From Amycolatopsis sp. 195334CR (lineage in GTDB: Bacteria; Actinomycetota; Actinomycetes; Mycobacteriales; Pseudonocardiaceae): DNA of 64,000 nt. Made by a program: the position numbers and the translations under genes. Positions within the stretch are counted from its first letter, which is position 1; each line of letters begins with the position of its first letter. The notes under the pieces are model-generated. The model ran no database searches. It saw only the letters and a list, made by a program, of their open reading frames with translations, and had not been told where the DNA came from. Shown here in pieces: positions 45,773 through 53,812 of the stretch. Location of the stretch: the NCBI RefSeq assembly GCF_017309385.1, contig NZ_JAFJMJ010000003.1:124001-188000 (forward strand), read 5' to 3'.

Positions 45773-46591
45773 ATGTCCGAAACCACTCTGGTCGACGGGG
45801 TCCGCTACGCCCTCACGGCGGGAGTCGCCACGCTCACCTTCGAGCGCCCCGAACGGCACAACGCGATGGACCCGGCCATGCGCACGCGCTACGGCAAGGT
45901 GTTGCGGGCGGCCGAGCAGGACCCGGCCGTGCGCGCGGTGGTGGTCACCGGCGACGGCCGGTCGTTCTGCCCCGGTGCCGATCTCGACGCGCTCGCCGGC
46001 ATCGGCGCCACCGGCGTGGCCGACCAGGACCTGACCGCCGAGGACGGCGGGTACGCCGATGTGCTCGCCGCCGCGACGGTGGCGAAGCCGGTGGTCGCCG
46101 CGATCAACGGCGGCTGCGCGGGGCTCGGTTTTGTGGTCGCCTGCGCGGCCGACGTCCGGTTCGCCGCGGCGGGCGCCAAGTTCACCACCGCGTTCGTGCG
46201 GCGCGGGCTGATCGCCGAGTACGGGATCGCCAAGCTGCTGCCCGAACTGGTGGGCCGGGGCCGCGCGCTGGACCTGCTGCTGTCCGGACGGACGTTCACC
46301 GCCGAGCAGGCGCTGGACTACGGGCTGGTGCAGGAGGTCCTGCCGCCGGAGGACCTGCTCGCCGCCGCGACGGCGTACGCGGGCGAACTCGCCACCTACA
46401 GCGCGCCCCGGTCGATGGCGCTGATCAAGGACCAGCTCCGGGAGGAGGCGGCGCTGCCGCTGGCCGAATCCGCCCGGCGGGCCACCGAGCTGATGCTCGA
46501 GTCGTTCGACCGCCCGGAACTCGCCGAGGGCGTGCGCAGCTGGAACGAGCGCCGCCCGCCGGCGTTTCCGCCCTACCCCAGCGAAAGCTGA
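45773..46591 (+). CDS. Enoyl-CoA hydratase/isomerase (crotonase family)
   Basis: A 272-aa crotonase-fold enzyme; ATG with GGAGG upstream. GDGRSFCPGADLDALAGI (about 60-77) and INGGCAGLGFVVACAADVRF (about 110-129) form the oxyanion hole. IAEYGIAKLLPELVGRGRAL covers the catalytic helix, where the second glutamate position is not the classical one, so either hydratase or isomerase activity is possible. It is downstream of a CTAAGC-type operator, likely in the same regulon as the FabG/MaoC operon. Its last 19 bp overlap the convergent ogt gene. Confidence 0.87.
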   Translation: MSETTLVDGVRYALTAGVATLTFERPERHNAMDPAMRTRYGKVLRAAEQDPAVRAVVVTGDGRSFCPGADLDALAGIGATGVADQDLTAEDGGYADVLAAATVAKPVVAAINGGCAGLGFVVACAADVRFAAAGAKFTTAFVRRGLIAEYGIAKLLPELVGRGRALDLLLSGRTFTAEQALDYGLVQEVLPPEDLLAAATAYAGELATYSAPRSMALIKDQLREEAALPLAESARRATELMLESFDRPELAEGVRSWNERRPPAFPPYPSES

Positions 46592-47082
46592 CCCGGCACA
46601 CCCTCGAAGGCGAGCAGGAACTGCTTGCGCGGCAGCCCACCGCCGTAACCGGTGAGGCTGCCGCCGCTGCCGATCACCCGGTGGCACGGCACGATGATGC
46701 TGATCGGGTTGCGCCCGTTGGCCGCGCCGACCGCGCGCACCGCGCTCGGCTTCCCGATCCTCGCCGCCAGTTCGGCGTAGGAAACCGTTTCCCCGAACGG
46801 GATCCGGGACAACTCGGTCCACACCGAACGCTGGAACTCGGTGCCGTCGAAGTGCAGCGGCAGGTCGAACTCGGTGCGCCTGCCGTCGAAGTACTCTTCG
46901 AGCTGCCGCGCGGTCTCTGTAAACGGCGCCACCGCGAACGGCGTCTCGTCGCGCAGGCCGAAGCTCTCCTCCGGCGGCCGGTGCCGCTGCTGTTCCATGT
47001 AGACACCGGCCAGCCGGTCGCCCGCGGCGACCAGGGTCAGCTCGCCCACCGGGCTGTCCACCACCGCGTGGACCCTGTTCAT
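46573..47082 (-). CDS. ogt: Methylated-DNA--protein-cysteine methyltransferase
   Basis: A 169-aa Ogt/AGT repair protein. VGAANGRNPISIIVPCHRVI (about 116-135) contains the suicidal Cys in PCHR, and SYAELAARIGKPSAVRAVGA the DNA-binding helix with the arginine finger. It removes methyl groups from O6-methylguanine. The N-terminal ribonuclease-like domain is normal in length. ATG overlaps the Ada-AlkA stop (ATGA), so both are translated together as an alkylation-damage operon. Confidence 0.93.
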   Translation of the reverse strand: MNRVHAVVDSPVGELTLVAAGDRLAGVYMEQQRHRPPEESFGLRDETPFAVAPFTETARQLEEYFDGRRTEFDLPLHFDGTEFQRSVWTELSRIPFGETVSYAELAARIGKPSAVRAVGAANGRNPISIIVPCHRVIGSGGSLTGYGGGLPRKQFLLAFEGVPGQLSLG

Positions 47083-48407
47083 GCGATTTCCCTTTCCATG
47101 TCACGGTTCTCAAGGTATTGCGCGGCGTAGGCCCGCCACGGCCGCCACCGCTGCCCGCCTCCAGGGCGGGGGAAGGCGTCCGGATCGCCCAGCGCGCGCA
47201 TCGCGATCAGCTCCACCTTGGCCGGGTCGAGGGCGGCCAGCTGTTCTCTGGCCCGCGTCCAGTCGCTTCCCGCGCCGAGTTCGAGTTCGCCGTCGACGAG
47301 GGCACGCGCCAGCCCGGCGACCGGTTCCTCGTCGACCAGCGCGGTCGGTTCGGGGAAGAGCAGGGAAAGCCCGCCCGCGGGATCGTCGATGGGCTCACCG
47401 TGCTTCGCGACCAGTGCCGCCGCTTCCTCCCCCGCGAACGCGCGGAGCGCGAACTCGGCGCCGTCCACCGTGCGCGGCACCCGGCGGCCGGGGTGCGCGG
47501 CGATCAGCGGGGCGAGCGCGGCGTCCTCGGCCAGCAGGGCGTCGACCGCCTCCGGATCGGCGTCGAGGTCGAGCAGCCGGCGGCAGCGGTTGATCGCGGT
47601 GTGGAGGTCGCGCAGGTCGGTCAGCGACAGCTCGGCGGCGATGTGCCCCGGCATCGGGCGCAGCGAGACGATCGCCGGACCGTTCGGCAGCCTCAACGTG
47701 CGCCGGTACGCACCGTCGCGCCACTCCTCCACCCCCGGCAGCGCCTCGGCGACGAGCGTGTCGAACAACCCGTCGGCGTACAGCGGGGCACGGAACGGAA
47801 GGCGCAGCGACAGCGTTCCCGACGCGGGCCCGCCCTTTCCCACGCGGCGGCGGAGTTCGGTCGGCGACATCGCGAAGACCTCGCGCACGGTGTCGTTGAA
47901 CGTGCGCAGGCTGGCGAATCCGGCCGCCAGCGCCACTTCGCTCATCGGCAGCGCGCTGGTTTCGATCAGCAGGCGGGCGGTCTGGGCGCGTTGCGCGCGG
48001 GCCAGCGCCAGCGGCCCGGCGCCGAGTTCGGCGAGCAACTGCCGCTGCACCTGGCGGACGCTGTAGCCGAGCCGGCGCGCGAGCCCGTCGACGCCGTCGC
48101 GGTCGACCACCCCGTCGGCGATCAGGCGCATCGCCCTGGCCACCAGGTCGGCCCGCTCGTTCCAGCGCGGCGAGCCGGGGCTCGCGTCGGGACGGCAGCG
48201 CTTGCAGGCGCGGAACCCGGCCTGCTGGGCGGCCGCCGCACTGGGCAGGAAGCGCATGTTCTCCACCTTGGGCGGCACCACCGGGCAGCTGGGGCGGCAG
48301 TAGATCCGCGTGGTCAGCACCGCGGTGAAGAACCAGCCGTCGAACCGGGCGTCCTTCGACCGCACGGCCCGCACACAGCGTTCGGTGTCCTCGTGTACTT
48401 CCTGCAC
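47079..48407 (-). CDS. Ada-type regulator fused to an eroded AlkA glycosylase domain
   Basis: A 442-aa protein. Residues 1-80 are the Ada zinc domain with all four cysteines (RIYCRPSCP, FRACKRCRPD), able to accept methyl from phosphotriesters. About 85-185 is an AraC-type HTH (YSVRQVQRQLLAELGAGPLA, AGFASLRTFNDTVREVFAMS). The remainder is AlkA N-terminal fold (RLPFRAPLYADGLFDTLVAE), but the helix-hairpin-helix LPGIGPWTA is replaced by LDPAKVELIA. The segment with the catalytic Asp after GDPDAFP is deleted before WRPWRAYA. It should still work as the adaptive-response activator; glycosylase activity is doubtful. GTG start; ogt follows. Confidence 0.85.
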   Translation of the reverse strand: MQEVHEDTERCVRAVRSKDARFDGWFFTAVLTTRIYCRPSCPVVPPKVENMRFLPSAAAAQQAGFRACKRCRPDASPGSPRWNERADLVARAMRLIADGVVDRDGVDGLARRLGYSVRQVQRQLLAELGAGPLALARAQRAQTARLLIETSALPMSEVALAAGFASLRTFNDTVREVFAMSPTELRRRVGKGGPASGTLSLRLPFRAPLYADGLFDTLVAEALPGVEEWRDGAYRRTLRLPNGPAIVSLRPMPGHIAAELSLTDLRDLHTAINRCRRLLDLDADPEAVDALLAEDAALAPLIAAHPGRRVPRTVDGAEFALRAFAGEEAAALVAKHGEPIDDPAGGLSLLFPEPTALVDEEPVAGLARALVDGELELGAGSDWTRAREQLAALDPAKVELIAMRALGDPDAFPRPGGGQRWRPWRAYAAQYLENRDMEREIA

Positions 48408-48439
48408 CGCCCCAGCATCGCCGCGCCGGGGCGCCCGCG

Positions 48440-48883
48440 CTAGCGGAAAAACGACATCTGCGTGGGCCGGCTGGTGAGCCAGGCCTTCGTCGCGGGCCGC
48501 AGCACCGCGACCAGGGTGCTCACCGGGACCAGGCCGAGCACCGCCGCGCCGAGGAGCACCACCGCCCCGCCGGTCTGGCCCACCGCGACGACCGAGCCCA
48601 GCACCAGCCGGAGCACGACCACCGCCGCGCCGAAGACGACGAGCACCCGGCCGACCGGCTTGCGGGTGCCCAGCAGGACCGCGCCGAGCAGGCAGCCCAC
48701 CGCGCACACGGCGTCGAGGAACAACCAGACCAGCGTCAACGCCAGCGACCCGCCGAGCCAGGCCCGCACCACGAGGTCGTCGATGCCGCTGAGCACCCCG
48801 GCCGTGAAGAAGGCGCCCATCACGGCGGCGAGCACCACGGCCAGCATCGCGGTCCGCGCGGACGGCTGTTCACCGGAACCCAT
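48440..48883 (-). CDS. Hypothetical membrane protein
   Basis: A 147-aa protein with four predicted membrane helices: about 12-32 (AMLAVVLAAVMGAFFTAGVL), 40-70, 79-98 and 104-128. The C-terminus is short and basic (RPATKAWLTSRPTQMSFFR). I recognise no family. TAGCGT ends seven bases before the ATG, fitting a leaderless transcript. It lies between the Ada-AlkA gene and the carboxyltransferase gene, all on the minus strand, but the short gaps and its own promoter do not prove a functional link. Confidence 0.65.
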   Translation of the reverse strand: MGSGEQPSARTAMLAVVLAAVMGAFFTAGVLSGIDDLVVRAWLGGSLALTLVWLFLDAVCAVGCLLGAVLLGTRKPVGRVLVVFGAAVVVLRLVLGSVVAVGQTGGAVVLLGAAVLGLVPVSTLVAVLRPATKAWLTSRPTQMSFFR

Positions 48884-48934
48884 TCACGCGACGCTAACCA
48901 CGCCGCCCGGGACCCCTCCCCGCGGAAACCCGCC

Positions 48935-50491
48935 TCAGGGGCGAACCCCGAACGAGGGGCGGCCGAGCAGTTTCGGCAGCACCCGGTACGCGTCGGTCAC
49001 CCAGTCGCACAGGCGGGCCCGGGTTTCCCTCGGATCGATGACGTCCTCCACGCCGAACTTCTCCGCGGTCCGGAACGGCGACCGCACCCGGTCCAGCCGC
49101 TCCCGGATCTCTTCCAGCCGGGCCGAGGGGTCCTCGGCCGCCTCCAGTTCGGCGCGGTAGGCGGCTTCGATCCCGCCTTCGACCGGCAGCGAACCCCAGT
49201 CACCCGAGGGCCACGCCCAGCGCCGGACCAGCCGGTGCCGGTTGGTGATCCCGGCCCCGCCGACGCCGAACACCCGCCGCACGATCACCTCGGCGGAGGG
49301 CACCCGCGCCTGGTAGACGGCGGTGATCGCCCTTGCCCCGCGCCGGATCGAACCGCGCTTCTCCCCCGCCAGGCCGATCACCATGCCCGCCTGGTCGGTC
49401 AGGTTGACCAGCGGCAGGTGGAAGGTCTCGCACAGGTCGACCAGCCGGGTGATCGCGTCGGCGCCCTCGGCGGTCAGCGTCGCTCCGCGGTACGGGTCAG
49501 TGGCGATCACCCCGACCGGGTGCCCGTCCAGCCGCGCCAGGCCGGTGTAGGCCGAACCGCCGTAGCACGCGTAGTCGAACACCGAACCCGCGTCGAACAC
49601 CGCGTCCAGCAACGGCCGCAGCCGGTACGGCTTGCGCCGGTTGCGCGGCACCAGCGAGATCAGCGACTCCTCGGCCCGCGCCGGATCGTCCGTGGACGGC
49701 ACCACCGGCGGCAGCGAATCCACATTGGAGGGAAGGTACGACAGGAAGGCCTTGGTCACCGCGAAAGCCTCGGCCTCGCTGCCCACGATCCGCTCGACCG
49801 CCCCACTGCGCCGGTGCACCGCGGCGCCGCCGAGCTCCTCTTTGGACAGATCCTCCCCGGTGGCGTGCCGGACCAGCGGCGGCCCGGCGACGAACAGCTG
49901 CCCGGCCCCTTCGACCAGCACGCACAGGTGTGACATCACCGCCCGAGCCGCACCCAGCCCGGCCACCGGCCCCAAGCAGGCCGACACCACCGGCACCGCG
50001 GAAAGGTTGTCCACCACCAGATCCCAGCCGGGGTTGAACGGCATGTAGGTGAAGCCGTAGTCCTCCAGCGACTTCACGCTGCCGCCCCCGCCGGTGCCCT
50101 CGATCAACCGGACCAGCGGCATCCCGAGTTCGTTCGCCAGCCGTTCGGCGAGCACCTGCTTGCCGATGATCCCGGCGTCGGCGGCCCCGCCGCGCACGGT
50201 GAAGTCGTCCGCGCCGAGCGCCACCCGCCTGCCGTCCAGCCGCGCGGTGCCGACCAGGAAGTTGGCCGGGGTGAACGAATCCAGCGCACCGTCCTCGGTG
50301 TACTCGCCGAAGCCGGCCAGCACGCCGATCTCGTCGAAGGTGCCGGGATCGGCCAGCGCCTCGATCCGCTCGCGCACGGTGAGCCGCCCGGCCGCGTGCT
50401 GGCGGGCGATCTTGGCCGGTCCGCCCATGCGGTGGGCCAGGTCCCGCCGCCGGGCGATCTCGGCGACCTCGGCCAGCCAGTCCTCGCTCAT
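48935..50491 (-). CDS. Acyl-CoA carboxylase carboxyltransferase (beta) subunit
   Basis: A 518-aa protein of two crotonase-fold halves. The N-terminal half has LIEGTGGGGSVKSLEDYGFT and LGPVAGLGAARAVMSHLCVL (carboxybiotin-binding side). The C-terminal half has NLTDQAGMVIGLAGEKRGSI and VFGVGGAGITNRHRLVRRWA. It would transfer carboxyl from biotin to an acyl-CoA such as propionyl- or methylcrotonyl-CoA. No biotin carboxylase is adjacent, so it must borrow an alpha chain, perhaps that at 60979-62943. It begins one base after the upstream SDR stop and is the third gene of an SDR-SDR-carboxyltransferase operon. Confidence 0.88.
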   Translation of the reverse strand: MSEDWLAEVAEIARRRDLAHRMGGPAKIARQHAAGRLTVRERIEALADPGTFDEIGVLAGFGEYTEDGALDSFTPANFLVGTARLDGRRVALGADDFTVRGGAADAGIIGKQVLAERLANELGMPLVRLIEGTGGGGSVKSLEDYGFTYMPFNPGWDLVVDNLSAVPVVSACLGPVAGLGAARAVMSHLCVLVEGAGQLFVAGPPLVRHATGEDLSKEELGGAAVHRRSGAVERIVGSEAEAFAVTKAFLSYLPSNVDSLPPVVPSTDDPARAEESLISLVPRNRRKPYRLRPLLDAVFDAGSVFDYACYGGSAYTGLARLDGHPVGVIATDPYRGATLTAEGADAITRLVDLCETFHLPLVNLTDQAGMVIGLAGEKRGSIRRGARAITAVYQARVPSAEVIVRRVFGVGGAGITNRHRLVRRWAWPSGDWGSLPVEGGIEAAYRAELEAAEDPSARLEEIRERLDRVRSPFRTAEKFGVEDVIDPRETRARLCDWVTDAYRVLPKLLGRPSFGVRP

Positions 50492-50492
50492 C

Positions 50493-51275
50493 TCACTCCC
50501 CGAGCGCTTCGACCTTCCGCTGCAGCTTGTTCATCCCGCCCAGCCAGCGATCGGTCTGGGTGGCGCGGGCGGCGTAGTACTCGGCCACCTCCGGGTGCGG
50601 CAGCACCAGGAACCGCTTCTCGCCGATCGCGTCGAGCAGCGCGTCGACCACCTGCTCCGGCTCGATCGCCGAGGCGCCCATCAGCAACTGGCCGCCCTTG
50701 CCGGTGTTGGCCAGCATGTTCGTGCGCACCCCCTGCGGGCACACCGCGTGCACGTCGATGCCGCGGTGGCGGTAGGTGGCGCTGAGCCATTCGGCGAACG
50801 CCAGCGCGCCGTGCTTGGTCACCGAGTACGGCGCCGAGCCCAGGCTGGTCAGGATCCCGGCCGCGGACACCGTGGCGACGAACCGGCCCCGCCCGCGCTC
50901 CAGCCACGACGGCAGCAGCGCGTTCGCCGCGCGGACGTGGGCCATCACGTTGACGTCCCAGGTGCGCGCCCACACCTCCTCCGGGCTGTCCGCCCCGCCC
51001 AGCGGCGCGATCCCGGCGTTGGCGCAGAAGACGTCGATCTCACCGAGCACCTCGCGCGCACGGGCGAGCAACCGCTCGACCCCGTCCACCCCGGCGGCGT
51101 CTCCGGCGACCGCGGTGCCGCCGATCTCCTCGGCCACCGCGGCGGCCGCGTCGCCGTCGAGATCGGCGACCACCACGCGCGCGCCCTCGGCGTGGAACCG
51201 GCGCGCCATCGCCGCGCCGATGCCCGCGCCACCACCGGTGACGACGATCCCGGCGTCCTTCAGCTCCTCGCTCAC
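50493..51275 (-). CDS. Short-chain dehydrogenase/reductase
   Basis: A 260-aa SDR with GTG start overlapping the upstream stop (GTGA). VVTGGGAGIGAAMARRF binds cofactor, with VVADLD favouring NAD. NAGIAPL and SAAGILTSLGSAPYSVTKHG carry the Asn-Ser-Tyr-Lys set. The C-terminal part (IEPEQVVDALLDAIGEKRFL then QTDRWLGGMNKLQRKV) is like SDRs linked to acyl-CoA catabolism in mycobacteria. It is the middle gene of the operon with a second SDR and a carboxyltransferase. Substrate unknown. Confidence 0.87.
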   Translation of the reverse strand: MSEELKDAGIVVTGGGAGIGAAMARRFHAEGARVVVADLDGDAAAAVAEEIGGTAVAGDAAGVDGVERLLARAREVLGEIDVFCANAGIAPLGGADSPEEVWARTWDVNVMAHVRAANALLPSWLERGRGRFVATVSAAGILTSLGSAPYSVTKHGALAFAEWLSATYRHRGIDVHAVCPQGVRTNMLANTGKGGQLLMGASAIEPEQVVDALLDAIGEKRFLVLPHPEVAEYYAARATQTDRWLGGMNKLQRKVEALGE

Positions 51276-52024
51276 AGGCCACCCGCCAGCGTGCGGCCGC
51301 CGTCGAGCACCATGGTCTGCCCGGTGATCCAGCCCGCCTCGTCGGAGAGCAGGAAGGCGACCGCGCCGGCGATGTCCTCGGGCAGCCCGAGGCGCTTCAT
51401 CGGGTACTCGGCCGAAACCTCCGCCTCCTTGCCCTCGTACAGCGCGGTGGCGAACTTGGTCTTGACCACGGCCGGGGCGACCGCGTTGACCCGGATGCCC
51501 GGGCCCAGTTCGTACCCCAGCTCCACGGTCAGCCGGATCAGCGCGGCCTTGCTGATGCCGTACATGCCGATGCCCGGCGAGGCGCCCAGCCCGGCGACCG
51601 AGGCCACGTTGACCACCGAACCGCCGTGCTCGCCCATCCACGCGTCGCGCGCCTGGCGGGTCCAGGCCAGCGGTGCCAGCACGTTGACCGCGAGGATCTT
51701 CGCCGCCGCCTCGGCGTCGATGTCCAGCGTCGGCCCGAAGACCGGGTTGATGCCGGTGTTGTTCACCAGCATGTCCAGGCTGCCGAAGGTCTCCACCACC
51801 TTGGCCACCGTCTCGGCCTGGTGCGCGGGGTCGTCGGCCTTGCCCGGCACGGCGATGGCGTGGTCCGGGCCGCCGAGTTCGGCGACCGCCTCGGCCAGCG
51901 GTTCCGGCTTGCGCGCGGTGATACAGACCTTGGCGCCGCGGTCGACCAGGGTGCGCGCGATGCCGAGGCCGATGCCGCGGCTCGCGCCGGTGACGATCGC
52001 GACGCGGTCCTTCAACGAGTTCAC
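51272..52024 (-). CDS. Short-chain dehydrogenase/reductase (FabG-like)
   Basis: A 250-aa SDR, GTG start with AAGGAG nine bases upstream. IVTGASRGIGLGIARTLVDR is the cofactor loop, NNTGINPV the NNAG variant and VASVAGLGASPGIGMYGISK the catalytic Ser/Tyr/Lys. PMKRLGLPEDIAGAVAFLLS and GWITGQTMVLDGG are typical of FabG-like 3-oxoacyl reductases/3-hydroxyacyl-CoA dehydrogenases. It is the first gene of the operon and divergent from a TetR gene; a CTAAGC-type palindrome lies 35 bp upstream of the start. Confidence 0.88.
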   Translation of the reverse strand: MNSLKDRVAIVTGASRGIGLGIARTLVDRGAKVCITARKPEPLAEAVAELGGPDHAIAVPGKADDPAHQAETVAKVVETFGSLDMLVNNTGINPVFGPTLDIDAEAAAKILAVNVLAPLAWTRQARDAWMGEHGGSVVNVASVAGLGASPGIGMYGISKAALIRLTVELGYELGPGIRVNAVAPAVVKTKFATALYEGKEAEVSAEYPMKRLGLPEDIAGAVAFLLSDEAGWITGQTMVLDGGRTLAGGL

Positions 52025-52058
52025 GGGGGCGTTCTCCTTAATCACCTTCAGGATCGAG

Positions 52059-52074
52059 CTAAGCGCTCGCTTAC
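52059..52074. promoter_or_regulatory. TetR-type operator CTAAGC-GCTC-GCTTAC
   Basis: One mismatch from the perfect 6-4-6 palindrome. It is in the 108-bp space between the divergent SDR and TetR genes. A degenerate copy, CTAAGC-GGTC-GGTCAG, lies at 52800-52815 downstream of the TetR gene. Confidence 0.65.
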
Positions 52075-52132
52075 ACTGTTCAGCGGCGGGCCGCCCTGTC
52101 AAGCCCGCCCGGGATCGGAAAGGTGTGCCGCG

Positions 52133-52768
52133 ATGAGCGAGCCGAGCGGCGCGGTGTCGGCCGAGCTGTCCAGCGAACTGTGGCCCGACGTGCAGCCCGA
52201 CGCGGCCCGGCGGCTGATGCTGGCCGGGGTCGAGTCCTTCGCCCGGCGCGGGTTCCACGCCACCACCACGCGGGACATCGCCGGCCGCGCCGGGATGAGC
52301 CCGGCCGCGTTGTACGTGCACTTCCCGTCCAAGGCGGCGCTGCTGTTCGCGATCAGCAAGTACGGCCACGAGCAGACGCTGCACCTGGTCGAGCGGGTGA
52401 TGGCCCGGCCGGACCCGGCGACGGCGAAGATGACCGCGCTGGTCGAGGACTTCGTGGCCTGGCACGCGCGGCGGCACACCGTGGCCAGGGTGGTGCAGTA
52501 CGAACTGCAGGCGCTGCCCGAGGCCGAGTACGAGGAGGTCGGGCGGCTGCGGCGGCGCATCGAGCAGCTGGTCCGCGAGCTGATCGCCGAGGGCGTGGCG
52601 GCGGGTGAGTTCACCGTGCCGGAGCCGCGCACGGCCGCCAGGGCGGTGCTCTCCCTCGGGGTCGACGTGGCGCGCTGGTACAGCGAGCGCATGCGCAAGT
52701 CACCGGCGGCACTGGGCCGCGAGTACGCCGGGCTGGTGCTCAACATGCTGGGCGCCAAGTCCGGCTGA
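52133..52768 (+). CDS. TetR-family regulator
   Basis: A 211-aa regulator. The HTH is at about residues 24-70 (LMLAGVESFARRGFHATTTR, MSPAALYVHFPSKAALLFAI). The ligand-binding C-terminal half has ARVVQYELQALPEAEYEEVG and LSLGVDVARWYSERMRKSPA. It resembles regulators of acyl-CoA catabolic operons. It is divergent from the SDR-SDR-carboxyltransferase operon with a CTAAGC-type palindrome between them, so it is the best candidate for the protein that binds all three such sites in the window. Confidence 0.88.
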   Translation: MSEPSGAVSAELSSELWPDVQPDAARRLMLAGVESFARRGFHATTTRDIAGRAGMSPAALYVHFPSKAALLFAISKYGHEQTLHLVERVMARPDPATAKMTALVEDFVAWHARRHTVARVVQYELQALPEAEYEEVGRLRRRIEQLVRELIAEGVAAGEFTVPEPRTAARAVLSLGVDVARWYSERMRKSPAALGREYAGLVLNMLGAKSG

Positions 52769-52811
52769 CGAGGGGTGCGCACCGCCCCAGGATGACATAC
52801 TAAGCGGTCGG

Positions 52812-53759
52812 TCAGCCAGCCCGGCCGAACCGCGCGGCCAGCTCGCGCACGTGCGCGGCCAGCTCCGGCGGGTGCTCCACCTCGAAGTCGCAGCCGAACC
52901 TGGCCAGGTAGAACGGGATTTCCTCGATCCGCGCGCCACCGGCGTGCAGGCGGCAGGTGTGCTCGTCGATCGGCTCCACCTCACCGATCGCCGCACCGAC
53001 CAGTTCGGTGACGCGGCTCGCGGGCGCGTGCAGCTTCACCCGGCACTGGTACCGGTAGGGCGCGCTGGACAGCTGCCGCGTGAGGTACGCGCCGAGGTCC
53101 GCCGACGGCGGTTCGCGCGGGGTGAACCGGCCCGCGATCCTCGGTTCGTCGGTGATCCGGTCGATCCGGAAGGTGCGCCACGCCGCTTTGTCGACGTCCC
53201 ACGCGAGCAGGTACCAGCGGCGGCCGGTGCAGGCGAGCTTCAGCGGCTCGACCCGGCGTTCGGTGGCCGTGCCGTCCCCGGCGGCGTAGGCGAACCGCAG
53301 CTTCTCGGTGTCCCGGCAGGCCGCGGCGATCGCGGTCAGCTTGGCCGGGTCCACCGCGGACACCCCGCCGCCGAGCGGCAGCAGCACCGAGCGCAGCGCG
53401 TCGACGCGGTGGCGCAGCCGGGCGGGCAGCACCTGTTCGAGCTTCATCAGCGCGCGCACCGAGGTCTCCTCGATACCGGTCACCGTGCCGCCCGCGGCGG
53501 TGCTCAGGCTGACCGCGACGGCGACGGCCTCCTCGTCGTCCAGCAGCAGCGGCGGCAGCGCGGCGCCCGCGCCGAGCCGGTACCCGCCCGCCACCCCGGG
53601 CGTGGAGTGCACCGGATAACCCAGGTCCCGCAGGCGATCCACGTCGCGGCGCACGGTCCGCACGTCCACCTCCAGCCGGGCGGCGAGGTCGGCACCCGCC
53701 CACTCGCGGTGGAGCTGCAGCAGGCTCAGCAGGCGGAGCAGTCTCGCGGAAGTTCGCAC
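52812..53759 (-). CDS. WYL-domain transcriptional regulator
   Basis: A 315-aa regulator: N-terminal HTH_11 (LLRLLSLLQLHREWAGADLA then VDVRTVRRDVDRLRDLGYPV) and a WYL domain, here with RRWYLLAWDVDKAAWRTFRI at about 195-214, then a WCX-type C-terminal part. WYL proteins of this kind sense ligands, often nucleic acid or nucleotides, and control neighbouring genes. The GTG has GGAG upstream. Divergent from the epoxide hydrolase gene with only 53 bp between starts, so one operator could serve both. Confidence 0.9.
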   Translation of the reverse strand: MRTSARLLRLLSLLQLHREWAGADLAARLEVDVRTVRRDVDRLRDLGYPVHSTPGVAGGYRLGAGAALPPLLLDDEEAVAVAVSLSTAAGGTVTGIEETSVRALMKLEQVLPARLRHRVDALRSVLLPLGGGVSAVDPAKLTAIAAACRDTEKLRFAYAAGDGTATERRVEPLKLACTGRRWYLLAWDVDKAAWRTFRIDRITDEPRIAGRFTPREPPSADLGAYLTRQLSSAPYRYQCRVKLHAPASRVTELVGAAIGEVEPIDEHTCRLHAGGARIEEIPFYLARFGCDFEVEHPPELAAHVRELAARFGRAG

Positions 53760-53812
53760 CGGTCTCCAATCGAGGACCCATCCTGTCCTGAATGGCTCCT
53801 ACCTTGGAGAAC

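Noticed and set aside
52800..52815. Fourth CTAAGC-type operator downstream of the TetR gene
   Set aside because: Two mismatches in the right arm and a position between convergent genes make function unlikely.
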